NCBI GenBank assembly: GCA_964017195.1
Contig: OZ024890.1
Span: 67,111,376 to 67,175,375 of the forward strand
Length of the DNA stretch: 64,000 nucleotides
Source: Siderastrea radians
Taxonomy: Eukaryota; Cnidaria; Anthozoa; Scleractinia; Rhizangiidae
Reading direction: 5' to 3'
Position numbers and translations under genes: made by a program
Notes under the pieces: model-generated
What the model was told of the DNA's origin: nothing
Database searches by the model: none
Seen by the model: the letters and a program-made list of their open reading frames with translations, nothing else
Shown here: one piece after another, positions 11,927 through 24,417 of the stretch
Numbering within the stretch: position 1 is the stretch's first letter
How the letters are laid out: each line of letters starts with the position of its first letter

Positions 11927-12757
11927 AATATATAGATTAAGCCAAGCCTAAAAGCGGAGCCCCCCTTTTTGTTTTGTCTGTTTTTTGCTTTTGTTTTGTT
12001 TTTGGTGGCAGTTATTAATTTGTGAAAATACTCTCATCCAAGTCGTTTTATTCCCGCTGAGCGTCGAACCCGGCTCGTCGGCGTGAGGTGCCGGTAACTA
12101 ATCCACTAGGCCACGGGCGTTAGACTCTGTTTCAGCACTTAATTTTAATACTTATTTCTTTCTTCGTGACAAGCTGCCTATCAGCATGAAAATGCTGGTG
12201 TTTTTCCTGGCAAAATGTGTTCGAAACGCCGTAAAAACCATGGTTGTGGACAGAAAAAACCAAAAAGCACTAGCTCTGCTATATTTGGCGTCGAAACCGC
12301 TGCGAAAAGCTGCGAACTCAAGCGGTGTGCCGACCGAGTTTGAACAGAACCGACGAGGCAAATTTGAACTTTTTGCCTGAACTTTATCGCCGAGTTTCTT
12401 TCGCCTAGATTGAACTTTTCCCCTTCCACCAAAAAGACAACTGAGTGTTCTTTTGAACTTTTTTTTTCCATTAACAAATTTGTTTTTGACTTTTGTTGTC
12501 TTTGCTTGTTTTGCTACAACGCGGGTCAACATGCGATTTCGCGCTGAAAACACACGGGATTCAGCACAGGGTTATATCCAGTGTAGGAAGTGTATTGGTA
12601 GGCCTGTGGTGCGGACGGACGGACGTACGGAAAGACGGATGTACGGACGGACGGTCACGTGACTACTACGTCACTACCAAAATTTTTTGGCTTCATAGAT
12701 TACCAAATTTCCTTAGCAATGGAGCTCCCCTGACGCGCTAGCGCGCTGGCTCCGCTA
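11927..12757. repeat. Dispersed repeat, copy 2 (about 830 bp)
   Basis: Near-identical to 7278-8147 over the body, with the same start (tatagattaagccaagcc) and end (gcgcgctggctccgctat). Differences are a shorter T/G-rich tract, loss of the A-rich stretch before the tRNA-like part, a rearranged GGAC minisatellite (about 12613-12652) and scattered substitutions. The high similarity across 4.6 kb suggests fairly recent activity of the family. Confidence 0.75.
12056..12121 (-). repeat. tRNA-Glu-like SINE head inside the repeat (copy 2)
   Basis: The minus strand reads cgtggcctagtggattagt as A-box region and gccgggttcgac as B-box. The anticodon loop ACCTCAC again gives CTC (Glu). This copy is closer to the canonical tRNA-Glu A-box than copy 1. 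A mature acceptor stem cannot be drawn. Confidence 0.55.
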
Positions 12758-13489
12758 TCATGTCTTTCTAACATCACCCTGCAGCAGTACTTGCACCAAT
12801 GACCTCTATTTGTAAACACACGAAGTAGAGTTCCGCTGAAAATTAAAACTTGGCGGCACGTTGTCTCCTTTAAATGGAACTTCCGTTGTTATCTTTTACT
12901 AAAAACTTCCTTTACTGCTACAAGTTTTAATACAATATTTTTTTCTCTTCAGGATCAGCATTTATAATAAATTTTCTTGTTTCTTGCCTCTTTCTCTCTC
13001 CAACATCAATAGCCGAGCTGTTGTTATTCGGGACAAAGTCCACATGAAAGCGTTGTTTTGAAGTTTATTTTGGGCTGCCTTGATTTCCAGTGCCAATATA
13101 ACTTAATGACAGTGAAATAAGCATAATTGCAGGTATAATGAGGTGCTCAAGGCAAAATTAATCATGTTGTATCGGCTCAGACAGTGAAGTCGACTATCTT
13201 GTTTACGACATCGAAAACAAGAAATAAATGTACTTTTAGTTACAGGGAAAAAACCTATGGCGATCACTGGGCGCTAAACAAACCACTTAACATCCCTTTC
13301 TCGTGGTTTAAATTTTAATGCTTTAAACCACAGAGGTAAGGTATTGCGTCTAGAACAATACTATCGTGCACGTGCCCCTTTACAGGTGTAAACAGGAGTT
13401 CCATAAGCAAGGTGGGGAGGTGGGAGAACCCTGTAAATTAAACCATATCCGCATTTGTTTTCTAAGCCGAGAAAACCTTTCCAACCTGC
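12758..13489. other. Intergenic region without a recognised gene
   Basis: AT-rich sequence with no coding signal. It separates the dispersed repeat from the tandem duplication. Confidence 0.45.
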
Positions 13490-15348
13490 TGGCAAATTTA
13501 ACATCGTGGTTGTGAAGTTTAGAAATTTGACCAAATGAGGGAACCATCCTATCGTCATTGTATGCAGATGAAGATATATAATTTAACAATTTCACGAGAA
13601 CTTTTATCAATGATGCTTGTTTTGCTCAGAGATAAATTCCTAAACACAACAATGTTTACGCGGTTTGCGTTTGTCAGAGTGTTGCATGTCAGCGTCCTAG
13701 CTCTACTCCCAATTATACCTACTAATGCTCTTTCAGGCGTGATCTTATTAAAGTGCAATCTACTTGCTAATGAAACTCTTTATAATCTCGCTGTTTTGCA
13801 TAACATGTCTCAAAAACACGCTTTCTTGGTTTATCGGACACGACAAATAATATACTGATTCAGACTTCCTGCGTTTCAGAAGTGCACTAGCTCTCTAACC
13901 GTTAAGTCTTATTGCACCATAGTTAATTCCACGGACCCACATGCTAAATATTGTGCCTTTTTTAATGTTCTCCCAACTTAAAATACAAAACATTTCGTGG
14001 CAACCTGACAGCGTCACTATATAATGACTGCAGTCACTTGAAAATGTGCTTAACGAGTATCTGTTTTCTCAAAAATATTTACGTTTCTGTGCTTTGCAGA
14101 GGGTAGCTTGTCGGCGTCTTTTACTGCCAATTGTCCACTCATGCTCTTTCTCGGTTGAGTTGGTGGGTTGGGCCTCGAATCAAGTAACCATGAAAACGAA
14201 ACAACCGAACAAAGCAGCAACTAGATTTACATAGGCTGTTCTTCGCCAGATTTTTTGTACCTTTACAAATATACCAAACTTTGAACGAGGTGCAACTTTC
14301 TCTTGATCTGAGTGTGTAGATATGATTATTAACAGTTACTGGTGCGTTTAATTCGACACTCTGATTTGTAACGCAGAGGAATAAAAGTAGAAACAATTAG
14401 AAACACGTGATATGTAAACAGTTGAAAGTCCTGTTATCAACAGTTGAAAGGAAGTACTAGAGTACTCAAACTAGAGCCATTAAAATGTACTCTTTCTAAG
14501 GTTCCAGTGTCTTCATAAATATAAAAGGTATCATTAAATGTATTGAAAACGTATAGACGAACTTTTAGCGTTATTAGTTTACGGAATTTTACACCGTAAT
14601 TTAATACACAAATCCACAAGGACACGGGTGATGTTATCACTCACAATGGTTGTCTTGCAACAGCGATTGTAAGAAAGACACTATTTCTACTTTAAAAACA
14701 AAAGAAACTTTTGTCACTTAAGCTGGAAAAATGTCAACTTTTAGTGGAAAAGATGCGTATAGAGACAAAAGCGTTTACTTATTGCAGACATATAAACATA
14801 CTTTTTTTGTAATAACAGGAACTTATTTTGCTAATGAAGGCTTCATTTTAAAGTTGAGTCGGATGTGACGCTGCTGTTTGCTTTAATTCAAGAATGTTTT
14901 CAAATAATTGTTTCTATTCTTTTTTATTGTTGTGAGGGTCATAAATTCCATAACTAAACTAAATTTGGCATAATGTAGGGAAATATTGGTTTTCTCTTTT
15001 GTTTCGCTAATGGAACCCTCCGAATAATTGCCATTCCTGAACCCAGGTGTAAATGAAACTTGAAGTCAACCTGTTGTGTTTTCCTCCTAAATAATTGTTC
15101 ACCCTTCATACGGCAGTTTCGTGCTTGATGAATTGGCTTTTCAAACACGCGTTTTGAAGTAGTAGTAGCAGCTTTTTACCAGCTCAGAATTGCAGTTGAC
15201 TATTCGATAGCATCAGTGATTCAACTCAGTTTTAAAGCTATGATCATTTTGTTTAAAGTAACGTGACTCAAAAACACAGGAACTTTACACGCTAACCAAG
15301 TTAGCGTGAATGGACTTCCCGTGTTTCATGAATGTATTAGCTCTGGAA
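13490..15348. repeat. Tandem duplication, unit 1 (about 1.86 kb)
   Basis: Unit 1 aligns with 15349-17226 continued at 24427-24841. Anchors are ggcaaatt then gtttagaaa-ttgacc (13490/15351), cagagat-aatttctaaa (about 13627/15483), gtgctcatgctcttt-like blocks, cacgggtgatgttatc (about 14623/16882) and aactaaacta (about 14952/17212). The copies differ by many substitutions and small indels, so the duplication is not recent. No protein is recognised in the unit. It preserves the uninterrupted pre-insertion sites of two transposons found in unit 2. Confidence 0.75.
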
Positions 15349-16417
15349 TGGCAAATTATCGTCCTTGTCAAGTTTAGAAAATTGACCTAATGAAAGAATT
15401 ATCGTATCCGTCGACATTGTATGGGGATGAAGATATATGTAACACACAACAATCGTTCATTATTGATGATAATATTTTGTTCAGAGATGTATTTCTAAAT
15501 GCATCAATGTTTGCGGTTTTGTGTTTTCTAGAGCGTTGCTTGCCGGTGTACTGTCCTTTGCTCCCAATTTCACGTGCTCATGATCTTACATTAAAGTGTA
15601 ATCTACTTGATAATGAAACTCTAATCTCACTGCTTCCCATAACATGTTTTAGAAAACACGCTTTCTTGGCCATGGTTTACCTGACATTGAATGAAGACAA
15701 GAAATATTGTGATTTGGACTTCCTGTGTTTCGGAAATGCAACAACCCTATTAACCATAGTCTCGCTGCACCGACCCACATTTTTTGTTTCGCTTTGGTTT
15801 CGATTTGGTTGTTCTTTGAAGATCTTTGAACTTAAGATAGGAAACATTATGAAAACCATGACAAGGTCACTGTGTGCAGTTAAAAATGCATGGAACAGGT
15901 TGAACAATGTGTTTTTGTTCAGATATGTTTTTCTAAACTTAACAATATTTACGTGGTTTTCAAAGCGTTGCTTCAGTGTCGGCGTCTGTTACTAACAATT
16001 ACCCACTTGCTCTTTCATGTTTGAGTGAGTGGAAGGGCATCGAATCAAGAAGCCACAAAAACGAATCAACCAAACAGAGCAATAACTATATTTACCTAGG
16101 TTTCTTCACCAGATTTTTGTTTAACCGTTAAAAATATATCAAACCGTTAAACGAGATTCCACTTTCTCTGGATCGAAGTGTGTGACACTTTTCTTTGAAT
16201 CACTGTAATAAACATTTAAAAACTCACGTGATGTGTAAACAGTTCAAAGTTCTGTTATCAACAGCTGAAAAGAAGTACTAAAGCACTAATAATAGAGCCA
16301 GTAAAACGTATTCTTTCTAATGTGTATCTCAGTTCATAAATACAGGGGGTACATTAAAGGTATTGAAAACGTATACACCAACCTTTAACGTTATTAGTTT
16401 ACAGACTTTTATATAGT

Positions 16418-16857
16418 CCCGGGGGATGGGGTACTCAATAAAGTGTTATACGGGGAGGCTCTGCCCGGAGCCTTCAAACCCTTACCCTTTAATATACTAC
16501 TTTTTATCAAAATGGTACCCCTTTCATATACCTCAAGAGCAAAATGCACCCCTTTCTTGTACCTCAAGGATAAGCCAAACTAATAGAATTTCCTATCATC
16601 GTCACGTTTTTGCCGGGCTTTCACCGTTCTGGTTCAGTTGCTCAAAGGGTGCAAACTGTTATGTGTTTCGTGTTGTTATTTCTGCCAAAATTCATGTGGA
16701 ACTCTTTGATATACTTCGCTTAAGCCACCATTTCTTCCACTTTGCAGCCGATTTTGAGTCCCTTTTATATGCTTTAGTATACTGCGAGCTTAAAAAAGGC
16801 ACCCCTTTCGGGCGGAGCCTCCCCATAAAACCTACTATAGGGAGTAAACCCCTCGGG
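16418..16857. mobile_element. 440-bp MITE with 8-bp target duplication
   Basis: The ends read cccgggggatgggg and cccctcggg. They are flanked by tatatagt (16410-16417) and tatacagt (16858-16865), which differ at one position and look like an 8-bp target duplication. Unit 1 of the tandem duplication lacks this block at the matching place (about 14590-14600), which confirms an insertion. Internal subterminal repeats cggggaggctctgcccg and cgggcggagcctcccc are inverted. An 8-bp duplication suits hAT- or P-like elements. No transposase is present. Confidence 0.75.
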
Positions 16858-17226
16858 TATACAGTATAATTAAACAATGGCACGGGTGATGTTATCTGCA
16901 CACTGGTTGTTTTGCAGCGTCATAGTAAGAAAGACACTATTTCTACTTTTCAAACAAAAAACCTTTTTCTCTCGAATTGGGAAGATTTCGAATTTTAGTG
17001 CAAAAGATGCGTATAGAGACAAAAGCATTTGCTCATAGCAGACACATAAACATGTTTGTTTCCTTTTTGGATAAAGAGGGACTTATTTTGCTAAAGAGCG
17101 CTTCATTTTAAAGTTGAGTCGGATGCGACGTTGCTGCTTGCTGTGACACAAGAATGTTTGTAAATAATCGTTTCTATTATGTTAAGTACTACAAGGGTGA
17201 TAATATTTTCATAACTAAACTAAATG

Positions 17227-18200
17227 GAGTCTGGGTAATTGTCGAGAGTCGAGAGTCGAGAGTACCAAGTCGAGAGTCGAGACTAACATGTCGAGAGTCG
17301 AGACTCATTAGTCGAGAGTCTATGGAAACCTAAGAGTCGAAAATTTATCGATCTGCCAAACTAATCGATAAAAATCGATAAATCGATAAATGTTAAATAA
17401 CTAAAATCCATGATAGATTATCGATTTGACAAACTAATCGATAAAAATCGTTAAATCTATATATATAAATGTTATAAAAACTAAGAGTCGTGGATTATCG
17501 ATCTGACAAACTAATCGATAAAACTGTGAAATCGATAAATCTATAAATGTTATGATAAGTTGACAGTCTATATACTTCTGATTTTCTTCCTTTCCTACTC
17601 AGTTTTCGTCCTTTCTTAATTACAATTGTTTATTAACATTCAAACTGTGACATTCGACAACTTACACTGAAGAATTACAAAATTCTTTCTTTGTTCGGCC
17701 TCTGAAAACGTGGGTTATACAATACCATTGACCTTTTCACATTTCATTTCATCCGGTTCCGGTTTATATTTACCGCACTATTTTTAGGGCGCTTTCGTTG
17801 CGTTACAACATTACAGTGCACGCATGGTTACAAATGTTTTCCGACCTGCGGCAGTCGTGTTTCATTTGGCCTGTCACTTTGTATAACTGCAGAAGTAGCA
17901 TTTCTATACGCCTCCTGTTTTCATATGCGAGTCTAGGTAATTGTTAATACTTATACAAAGGGTATTGGAAGATTTGACGTCCGGAGAAAAGTAGACGACT
18001 CTTAAAGTTCGCGTATTCAAATCGCAAACTCAAGACGTATCAATTGCACCCTACAGCTTTTGTCAGTCTCCCCCCCGCCCCCCCCCCCAAAATAACCCTT
18101 TCTAAAATCAAGCTCGCTTGGGTTAATTCCAAAAGAATAATCAAATAAACGTCGGGTTACCCTCTTATTGCATCCTTTTAGCAGATTGTTACAACATTGT
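17227..18200 (+). repeat. Left terminal inverted repeat of the MULE
   Basis: It matches 23424-24417 in inverse orientation. The outer 110 bp carry a tcgagag-rich minisatellite. The next ~215 bp (about 17340-17555) hold three tandem subrepeats of a block with atcgat-tg-caaactaatcgataaa. The inner part includes a C-rich run at about 18071-18088 (G-rich in the right arm). Subterminal repeats of this kind are candidate transposase-binding sites. Confidence 0.9.
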
Positions 18201-18224
18201 CATAATTACGTTACATATGTATCG

Positions 18225-21200
18225 TCATGGTTTCATAATAACATTGAATTCGTAGGAATCAAGTACACCTTTGGTAGCCGTATCCAAATCATTGTAAAGG
18301 GTGTTCGAGACAAACACAAGTCCGGTAAACAGTGGATTTTTTCGCTTTATATGGGCAGGGTGTGGATGGTAATATGTATTACCATAGTCACTGCTATAGA
18401 CAAGCTGTCCAGTATGCTCGTTTCTCCGTATCACTCGCCGGTCCATATGTCTCACGACAATATTGAGTGGCGGTGAACGAAATTTGTTTGCGAAAGTGTT
18501 ACCACACCCATAACATTTTTGAGCTTTTGCTGGGAGGGGAACAAGCTCATAAGGATATGGAGACATCCCCGAGTGCCACTGAAGGGGTGGTGCTGTAGGA
18601 GTTAGGGAAGAAGGCTGGAAGGCTAACGAGCTACTGGCTACGTTTGGGGGCACGTAAACAGGTAGGGGCTGGTGCGGTGCAGATGGTGCAGATGAAAGTC
18701 CAGGATGCATTAGGCCTGTTGGCGAGAAAATGGATGGGTTCGTAAGGTGTGTCGAACTTGATGGCAACGAAGTGGAAGCACGGATGACACTCGGTGAAAT
18801 ATCGACTGCAAGATGCGTAGGATAAGCAATGGACGATGAACGGTGTACGGTGGACGGAGGAGGTGACGATGGCGTGACGGCGATGTTGCTTGTCAGGGTT
18901 GAAGTTGTTATGGTCTGGAATACTTGAGACGAACTCGTTGCAGTTTTTCGCGGTCGATGTTTTGACTTTGGGTCTATTTTGTATCCGCTTTCCTGCTCAG
19001 TAGAAAGAAACATGTCTTGGCCAAGCTGTTTGGCCCTTTTCACCTGTTCTTTGTGTTTCTTCCTTTGACGGTCAGCATAGGACGGTCCGGTGCCGCCAGT
19101 TGCAGAGCCTTGCTCAAATGCTTTAATTTCTACATTTAGCGTAATCGAGTCTCTTGTATCCGCTTGGCATTCATCCAGCAGAGACATATTTGGTGGGTCT
19201 CTGTGAACTCACCCAGCATGAACCACCTCAGCTTGATTCATTTGGGGTGATGCGCTTGGTGCAAATGCTCTGAAAATGAATCCACGCCTGTCGTGCCACC
19301 ACGCTAACCAGGACTTCAAGTACGCCCTTTCCTTCGTTTCAGCTATAAATGAGTCCATTTCAGACTTAACCTTGTCATAGGCGTCTGTAGTTTCACTCTG
19401 CAAAAGTCGGTTGCACAAATTTCTAAAAACGTCTGAACTTTCAGGGTCTAGCTTTCGTGACATTCGATTCCGATGTTCTTTAAAGTGAAATTCACAGGAC
19501 TTAATTCGGTTTTTGCTCTCCTCGCCAAACACATTTGCTATTCCAGCAAGGTTTGCCCCAGCCATGTCTGTGCACCACCCGACAGGGTCAAATTTTACGG
19601 CTTGATTTTTGGAGACCTTTGTAATTACTTCATTAAACAGGGTCCAAAACAAAGTGACATTTACCGTATTTTCCGACTAACTTTCCATTATAGCGAGTGT
19701 AATCTGCTTACGCAATAAAGGGTGGTATACACTGGCTGTCAAAGTAACGAATCCCCTGCACCTCTTACGCTTGCCATCGAAAAAGCAAAATTCTTCGCTA
19801 AGAAAATGATCACCACCCCTGTTCATGTGGATCGCCATCCTAGCTTTTGTTTCACTTGTCTTGAATACAAAAGATGGCAGGTCCGGATTTCCTCTTCGAT
19901 CGTTCAATTTATAGATAAAGAATTTGTCCCTTTTGTCGCAATATCCTCAAAGTCGTGACCGACTGGTTCCATTTCCTTTTTAAGCTTTTTCTTAGTATTG
20001 GCTATCCAGTTTCGGTCTAGCGTACTCTCCACTCTCTTTTCTACTTCATTCCAATCTAGTTCCTGCCGGAACGCTGAAAGCACGCAGGCTGATTGAATTT
20101 CAGAGGGCTTAATGTTAGGGTTATCTCGCACCAGTTGTTTTATATGTTGGGCGTTTTTCCCTGTAACCTTAATAACCGGACACGTATGTTCACCACAGTG
20201 ATAAACCGTCACAGATCGTTTTCCGTAGCTTATGTACCTCCGAGCTGGGCACTCCAAAAAACCTCCCGCGAGTCCACAACCTTTGCACACCATTCTACCG
20301 TCTTTCTTTTTTTCAAATTGTGTTTTGTTTATAACACCATATTGCAACTTGTAAGGGCATTTTTCGTTTCTACACAAGTACGAGCCCTTGCAGTCGGCAT
20401 ATCTGGTCCTTGGATGACCATGCCAGCGCGTAGGGCAGTTCTTTTTCCAACGACGACCATCTTTTAACACCTCTGAAGTATTTTTTTTATTTTGCAATCC
20501 TTTCATTACGAACACTCTCAGGCCGTTAATGCCCTCGGGTAACTTATCCACCTGCTCCCTGTCCACGTCATCCCAATGGTCGGCAGCGATTTTGCGTTGT
20601 TTGTTTCCCACTTCAGAGGGGGCATCACTGTCACTGGCAGAGTCGCTTGTTTCTTCCGACCTTTGTAAAGGAATTACAGTTAAAAATTGCCCTGGCTGAA
20701 CCGAGAACTCTAACTATATAAAAATTATTCCCTGATGATGAGAGTTCAGTCTACCAGGCTTGGGTTATCGTGTTTAGGCGGGCCAGCGGTAAACGGGAAA
20801 ACATTGTTACAGCTCCTAAGGTGAGCGCCTACTCTCAAAAAGGGAAACGATAAAGTGTATATGGGCGATATTGCCCTAGAACTGCCACTGCCTTTCAACA
20901 TTTATTAACTAAAGATAAAATAGTCACATATCAAAGTACTCACGCCTTGGAGTCTGATTCCTCTTCCGACGAAGAAACCGCTTTCCTATGAGGTAAATGA
21001 AAACAACAGTGAATAGAGTAAGCAGAAATGTAAACGATATCCGCTCGTGCAAAAATAAACAGCCGGACAAAAAAAACTAAAAACAACATCAACAACAAAA
21101 TTAAGGAAAAAGATACCTTGCATGTTTACTCGTCCGCTTTTTAAAGACTTTGGTCACACCACTTTTGACACTTTTGGAGTCTTGGCTTACCCTTCTGTTC

Positions 21201-23227
21201 AGAATTCAATGGAATTCAATTAGAAGTTAAAGGCATAGTTATTTTGGTAGCGAAAATAAGAAAATTGCGTACACTAAAACCACTATGCCTTTCCATCACC
21301 AAGGAACGCTAAGAGCTCGAGTTTGCGTAAAGTTCGATTGACACACACCTTTGCCTGAAAGACACGATGGAGAGTTCATCATCACTGCTTGCGTCACGCT
21401 TCCTGGCCGTTTCCTTTGACCTACAAAGATAAAATGATTTTTTTAGAATTAGTCAACATTTAATAAGGGAATTTTCTTGTTATCAAATTCTGGACGGTGC
21501 CAAGATTCGAGAAAGATTCTTTGTACCTCACTAATTCCTCTGCTTTGACCGGCGAGATCGTCAAGTCAATAACTTCACTGCTTTCGAAAGGTGGTGCTAT
21601 CTGCAGATAATCACATTTTAAAATTTGTAAGCTGAAGGTGACATTGTCCGACTACAGGCAAATTTGCTTTTTGCCGTAAACGTAATGCCAAATATCTCTC
21701 GACAGCAGTCTTCCGATCTCTGAGGCCAATTTCGATAACGTTAACTGGTTTGCATTTTTTCATTTCCCTTCAGGATGGAATCGAATCTTGATAATTTAAG
21801 TAACTTAGGCTAGAGATAGACAGACTATAAGGACTATAGGCCGGTTTCTTTAATATCACGGTGTGGGTAATTGTCCTGTGAAAATTTGCTTTTTCAGAGA
21901 AAGAAAAAACGAACAAAAGACAGGCGGTCGTAAACTTCGATGCACAATCACTGATACGCAATGCCTTGTGAATTTTGTTGGTTTGTAGTTGCTGCTGTTC
22001 CTGCAAAGTTGACGATCCGAACTGTTAAATTTCCGTAAAAAGAAAGAGAATTCACAAACGTTAGTTCCGTTAAAATTAGTATAGGAAACCCCTGTTCAGG
22101 AACTTTCAAAGTTTTGCCTTTGATCGATCAAGTTGTGTATTGTAGCACACGTAAAGCCGCTTTCAGGCAATCAATTTCGGCCCTCACGGCCTTTCTTTAT
22201 CTCAAACAAAAGCCCAAATTTCACATCTTCGCTATCTAGACAGCAGAGGAAACCATTACAGCGGTCTTTTTCTACTAATGAAATGGTGCCACGCAGAAAC
22301 TGGCTTTTATCGAATTTGCTGTCACATTTTTGGACTTTTGCCCGGCTATTTCTGTAAAGGCCAAGATAAAATTTCGATCAAACATACTCTACCAGGGGTG
22401 CTACTTGTACTTTAAAGCATGGGTATAACACTAGTTCCCTTTCATTGTCTTGTTAAACTCCCTGATAAGGTCTGTGTGATCAGACGAAACTGGTCAGAGA
22501 ATAAAACAAGTTGACAACATATGTTGCTGTGTACTGTTCGCTGTTTGTCATTTGTCTGAAAAAAAATTGAAAAACAATCGAACTAAAATAAGAATCGTCG
22601 CTTTGTGCTGTTTACTACTTATTTCATTCAACAATAACTATAATCATCATCAGTGTTACCTTTTTGTAGCTGTAACTACCGAGAGGAATTGAAGCACAGG
22701 CTCTCCTGGGCAATATTCCCCCTCCTCCCATGATTCTAGCGTGTATTTTAGTACTTGTTTACGCTGTGGAAATAAATATATGCAAGTAAGTCGAGAAAGC
22801 AAAAAAAACAAAAAAACAAAAAAAAAAAACAAAAAAAAAAAAAACGACAGCATTTGTAAGCACTTTCTAACTTACTTTGACAACAGTATCCTTCTTGTCT
22901 TGTTCAAATTCACCGAATCCAGGAGTACTAACACTCAGACCTTCATCGCTACCATCACTCTAAAGGAGACAGAGATATCATGCCGGGATATGTCATTTAT
23001 TCAGAGCAGGCTTCCTTGTTAGTAACCTTGCAGATCTAACAATTTACCTTTAGTTCCACCACTGAATTCTTCATAGCAAGAGCCATTGCCTCTTCCTCGT
23101 CTTCTTCCTGGAAGCGCCTCCAGTACGAATTGTGGAGCGGAGATTGACTTGCCACTTTTCCCTGAACAACGCTAGCATATGTTTGGTTGTCTTCACTGTC
23201 GCTGCTAACCGACTTAGAAGAAGCCAT
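18225..23227 (-). pseudogene. Mutator-like (MULE) transposase, eight exons, three disabling lesions
   Basis: Minus-strand exons with consistent phases: 23227-23048 (start MASSKSVSSDSED), 22959-22876, 22763-22680, 21600-21527, 21420-21349, 21194-21117, 20985-20944 and 20660-18225. The first seven encode an acidic, Ser-rich region with SSEVIDLTIS (a SUMO-interaction-like motif) and a basic stretch VFKKRTSKHAR. The last exon has Cys/His clusters (CKGSYLCRNEKCP, CKGCG, YHCGEHTCP) typical of a WRKY-GCM1/FLYWCH-type zinc finger, then the RNase H-like MULE core: FCFFDGKRKRCRGFVTLTAS (first Asp), WCTDMAGANLAGI (second Asp), CEFHFKEH (C-x2-H) and NQAEVVHAG (Glu). The C-terminus is Pro/Ser-rich and then has a second Cys motif, CYGCGNTFANKFRSPP. 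Lesions: a 1-nt frameshift near 19940 (EDIA joins to DKRDKFF), TAG at 19677-19679 and TGA at 19209-19211 (HAG-stop-VHRDPPN, probably from TGG Trp). The intact product would be about 1,016 residues. Exon joins are predicted, not tested. Confidence 0.85.
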
Positions 23228-23423
23228 TTTTCTCAAATTTGAGCTGCACCAAAAAGTGATACAAATGAAATAACTAGTCCACGTGGTGATCGAACACTGA
23301 AGAGATTCGAAGTGGCGTAAGTAATCGTACGCGTGATACAAAAAATAATTATGGGTGGTTCCTTTTTGGAGATCTGTCAACACTCCTCATTGTCGACAAC
23401 CGAGATTACAAATAACAAACAAA

Positions 23424-24417
23424 ATTGCAATGTTGTAACAATCTGCTAGAAGGATGCAATAAGAAGGCAACCCGACGTTTATTTGATTATTCTTTTGGAA
23501 TAAACCCAGGAGAGCTTGGTTTTTAGAAAGGGTTATTATTTTTGGGGGGGGGGTGAGGGGTGGGGGGGGGACTGACAAAAGCTGTCGGATGGAATTGATA
23601 CGTCTTGAGTTTGCGATTTGAATACGCGAACTTTATGACTCATCTAGATCTACTTTTCTTCGGAGGTCAAGTCTTCCAATACCCTTTGTATAAGTATTAA
23701 CAATTACCTAGACTCGCATATGAAAACGGGAGGCGTCTAGAAATGTTACTTCTGCAGTTATACAAAGTGACAGGCCAAATGAAATACGACTGCCACAGGA
23801 CGGAAAACATTTGTAACCATGCGTGCACCGTAACGTTGTAACGCAACGAAAGCGCGCTAAAAATGGTGCGGCAAATATAAACCGGAACCGGATGAAATAG
23901 AATGTGAAAAGGTGAAAGGTATTGTATAACCCACGTTTTCAGAGGCCGAACAAAGAAAGAATTTTGAAATTCTTCAGTGTAAGTTGTCGAATGTCACAGT
24001 TTGAATGTTAATAAACAATTGTAATTAAGAAAGGACGAAAACTGAGTAGGAAAGGAAGAAAATCAGAAGTATATAGACTGTCAACTTATCATAACATTTA
24101 TAGATTTATCGATTTCACAGTTTTATCAATTAGTTTGTCAGATCGATAATCCACGACTCTTAGTTTTTATAACATTTATATATATAGATTTAACGATTTT
24201 TATCGATTAGTTTGTCAAATCGATAATCTATCATGGATTTTAGTTATTTAACATTTATCGATTTATCGATTTTTATCGATTAGTTTGGCAGATCGATAAA
24301 TTTTCGACTCTTAGGTTTTCATAGACTCTCGACTAATGAGTCTCGACTCTCGACATGTTAGTCTCGACTCTCGACTTGGTACTCTCGACTCTCGACTCTC
24401 GACAATTACCCAGACTC
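23424..24417 (-). repeat. Right terminal inverted repeat of the MULE
   Basis: Complement of 17227-18200 with scattered substitutions and small indels, for example around 23905-23925 and in the homopolymer at 23541-23570. The same atcgat subrepeats lie at about 24065-24305 and the tcgagag minisatellite is next to the end. Confidence 0.9.

Larger units (their letters stand above)
17227..24417 (-). mobile_element. MULE-type DNA transposon, 7,191 bp, with ~1-kb TIRs and 9-bp TSD
   Basis: The element starts gagtctgggtaattgtcgag and ends with the exact complement. It is flanked by perfect 9-bp duplications aactaaatg at 17218-17226 and 24418-24426, the length typical of Mutator-like elements. The inverted repeats extend about 970-990 bp inward. 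The minus strand encodes a Mutator-type transposase in eight exons (18225-23227) with disabling mutations. The matching position in tandem unit 1 (14957-14965, aactaaatt) is an uninterrupted site. The intact ends mean it could still be mobilised in trans; the arms have diverged by scattered substitutions, so insertion is not very recent. Confidence 0.93.

Noticed and set aside
15390..15995. 201-residue plus-strand frame in tandem unit 2
   Set aside because: The matching part of unit 1 has stops and frame changes, so the frame is not conserved.
19209..19211. A tiny intron between the two parts of the transposase C-terminus (gtgagt...acag)
   Set aside because: The gap would be about 14 bp, too short to splice, and the frame is continuous across a TGA that replaces an expected Trp codon (HAG-W-x-x-RDPPN).
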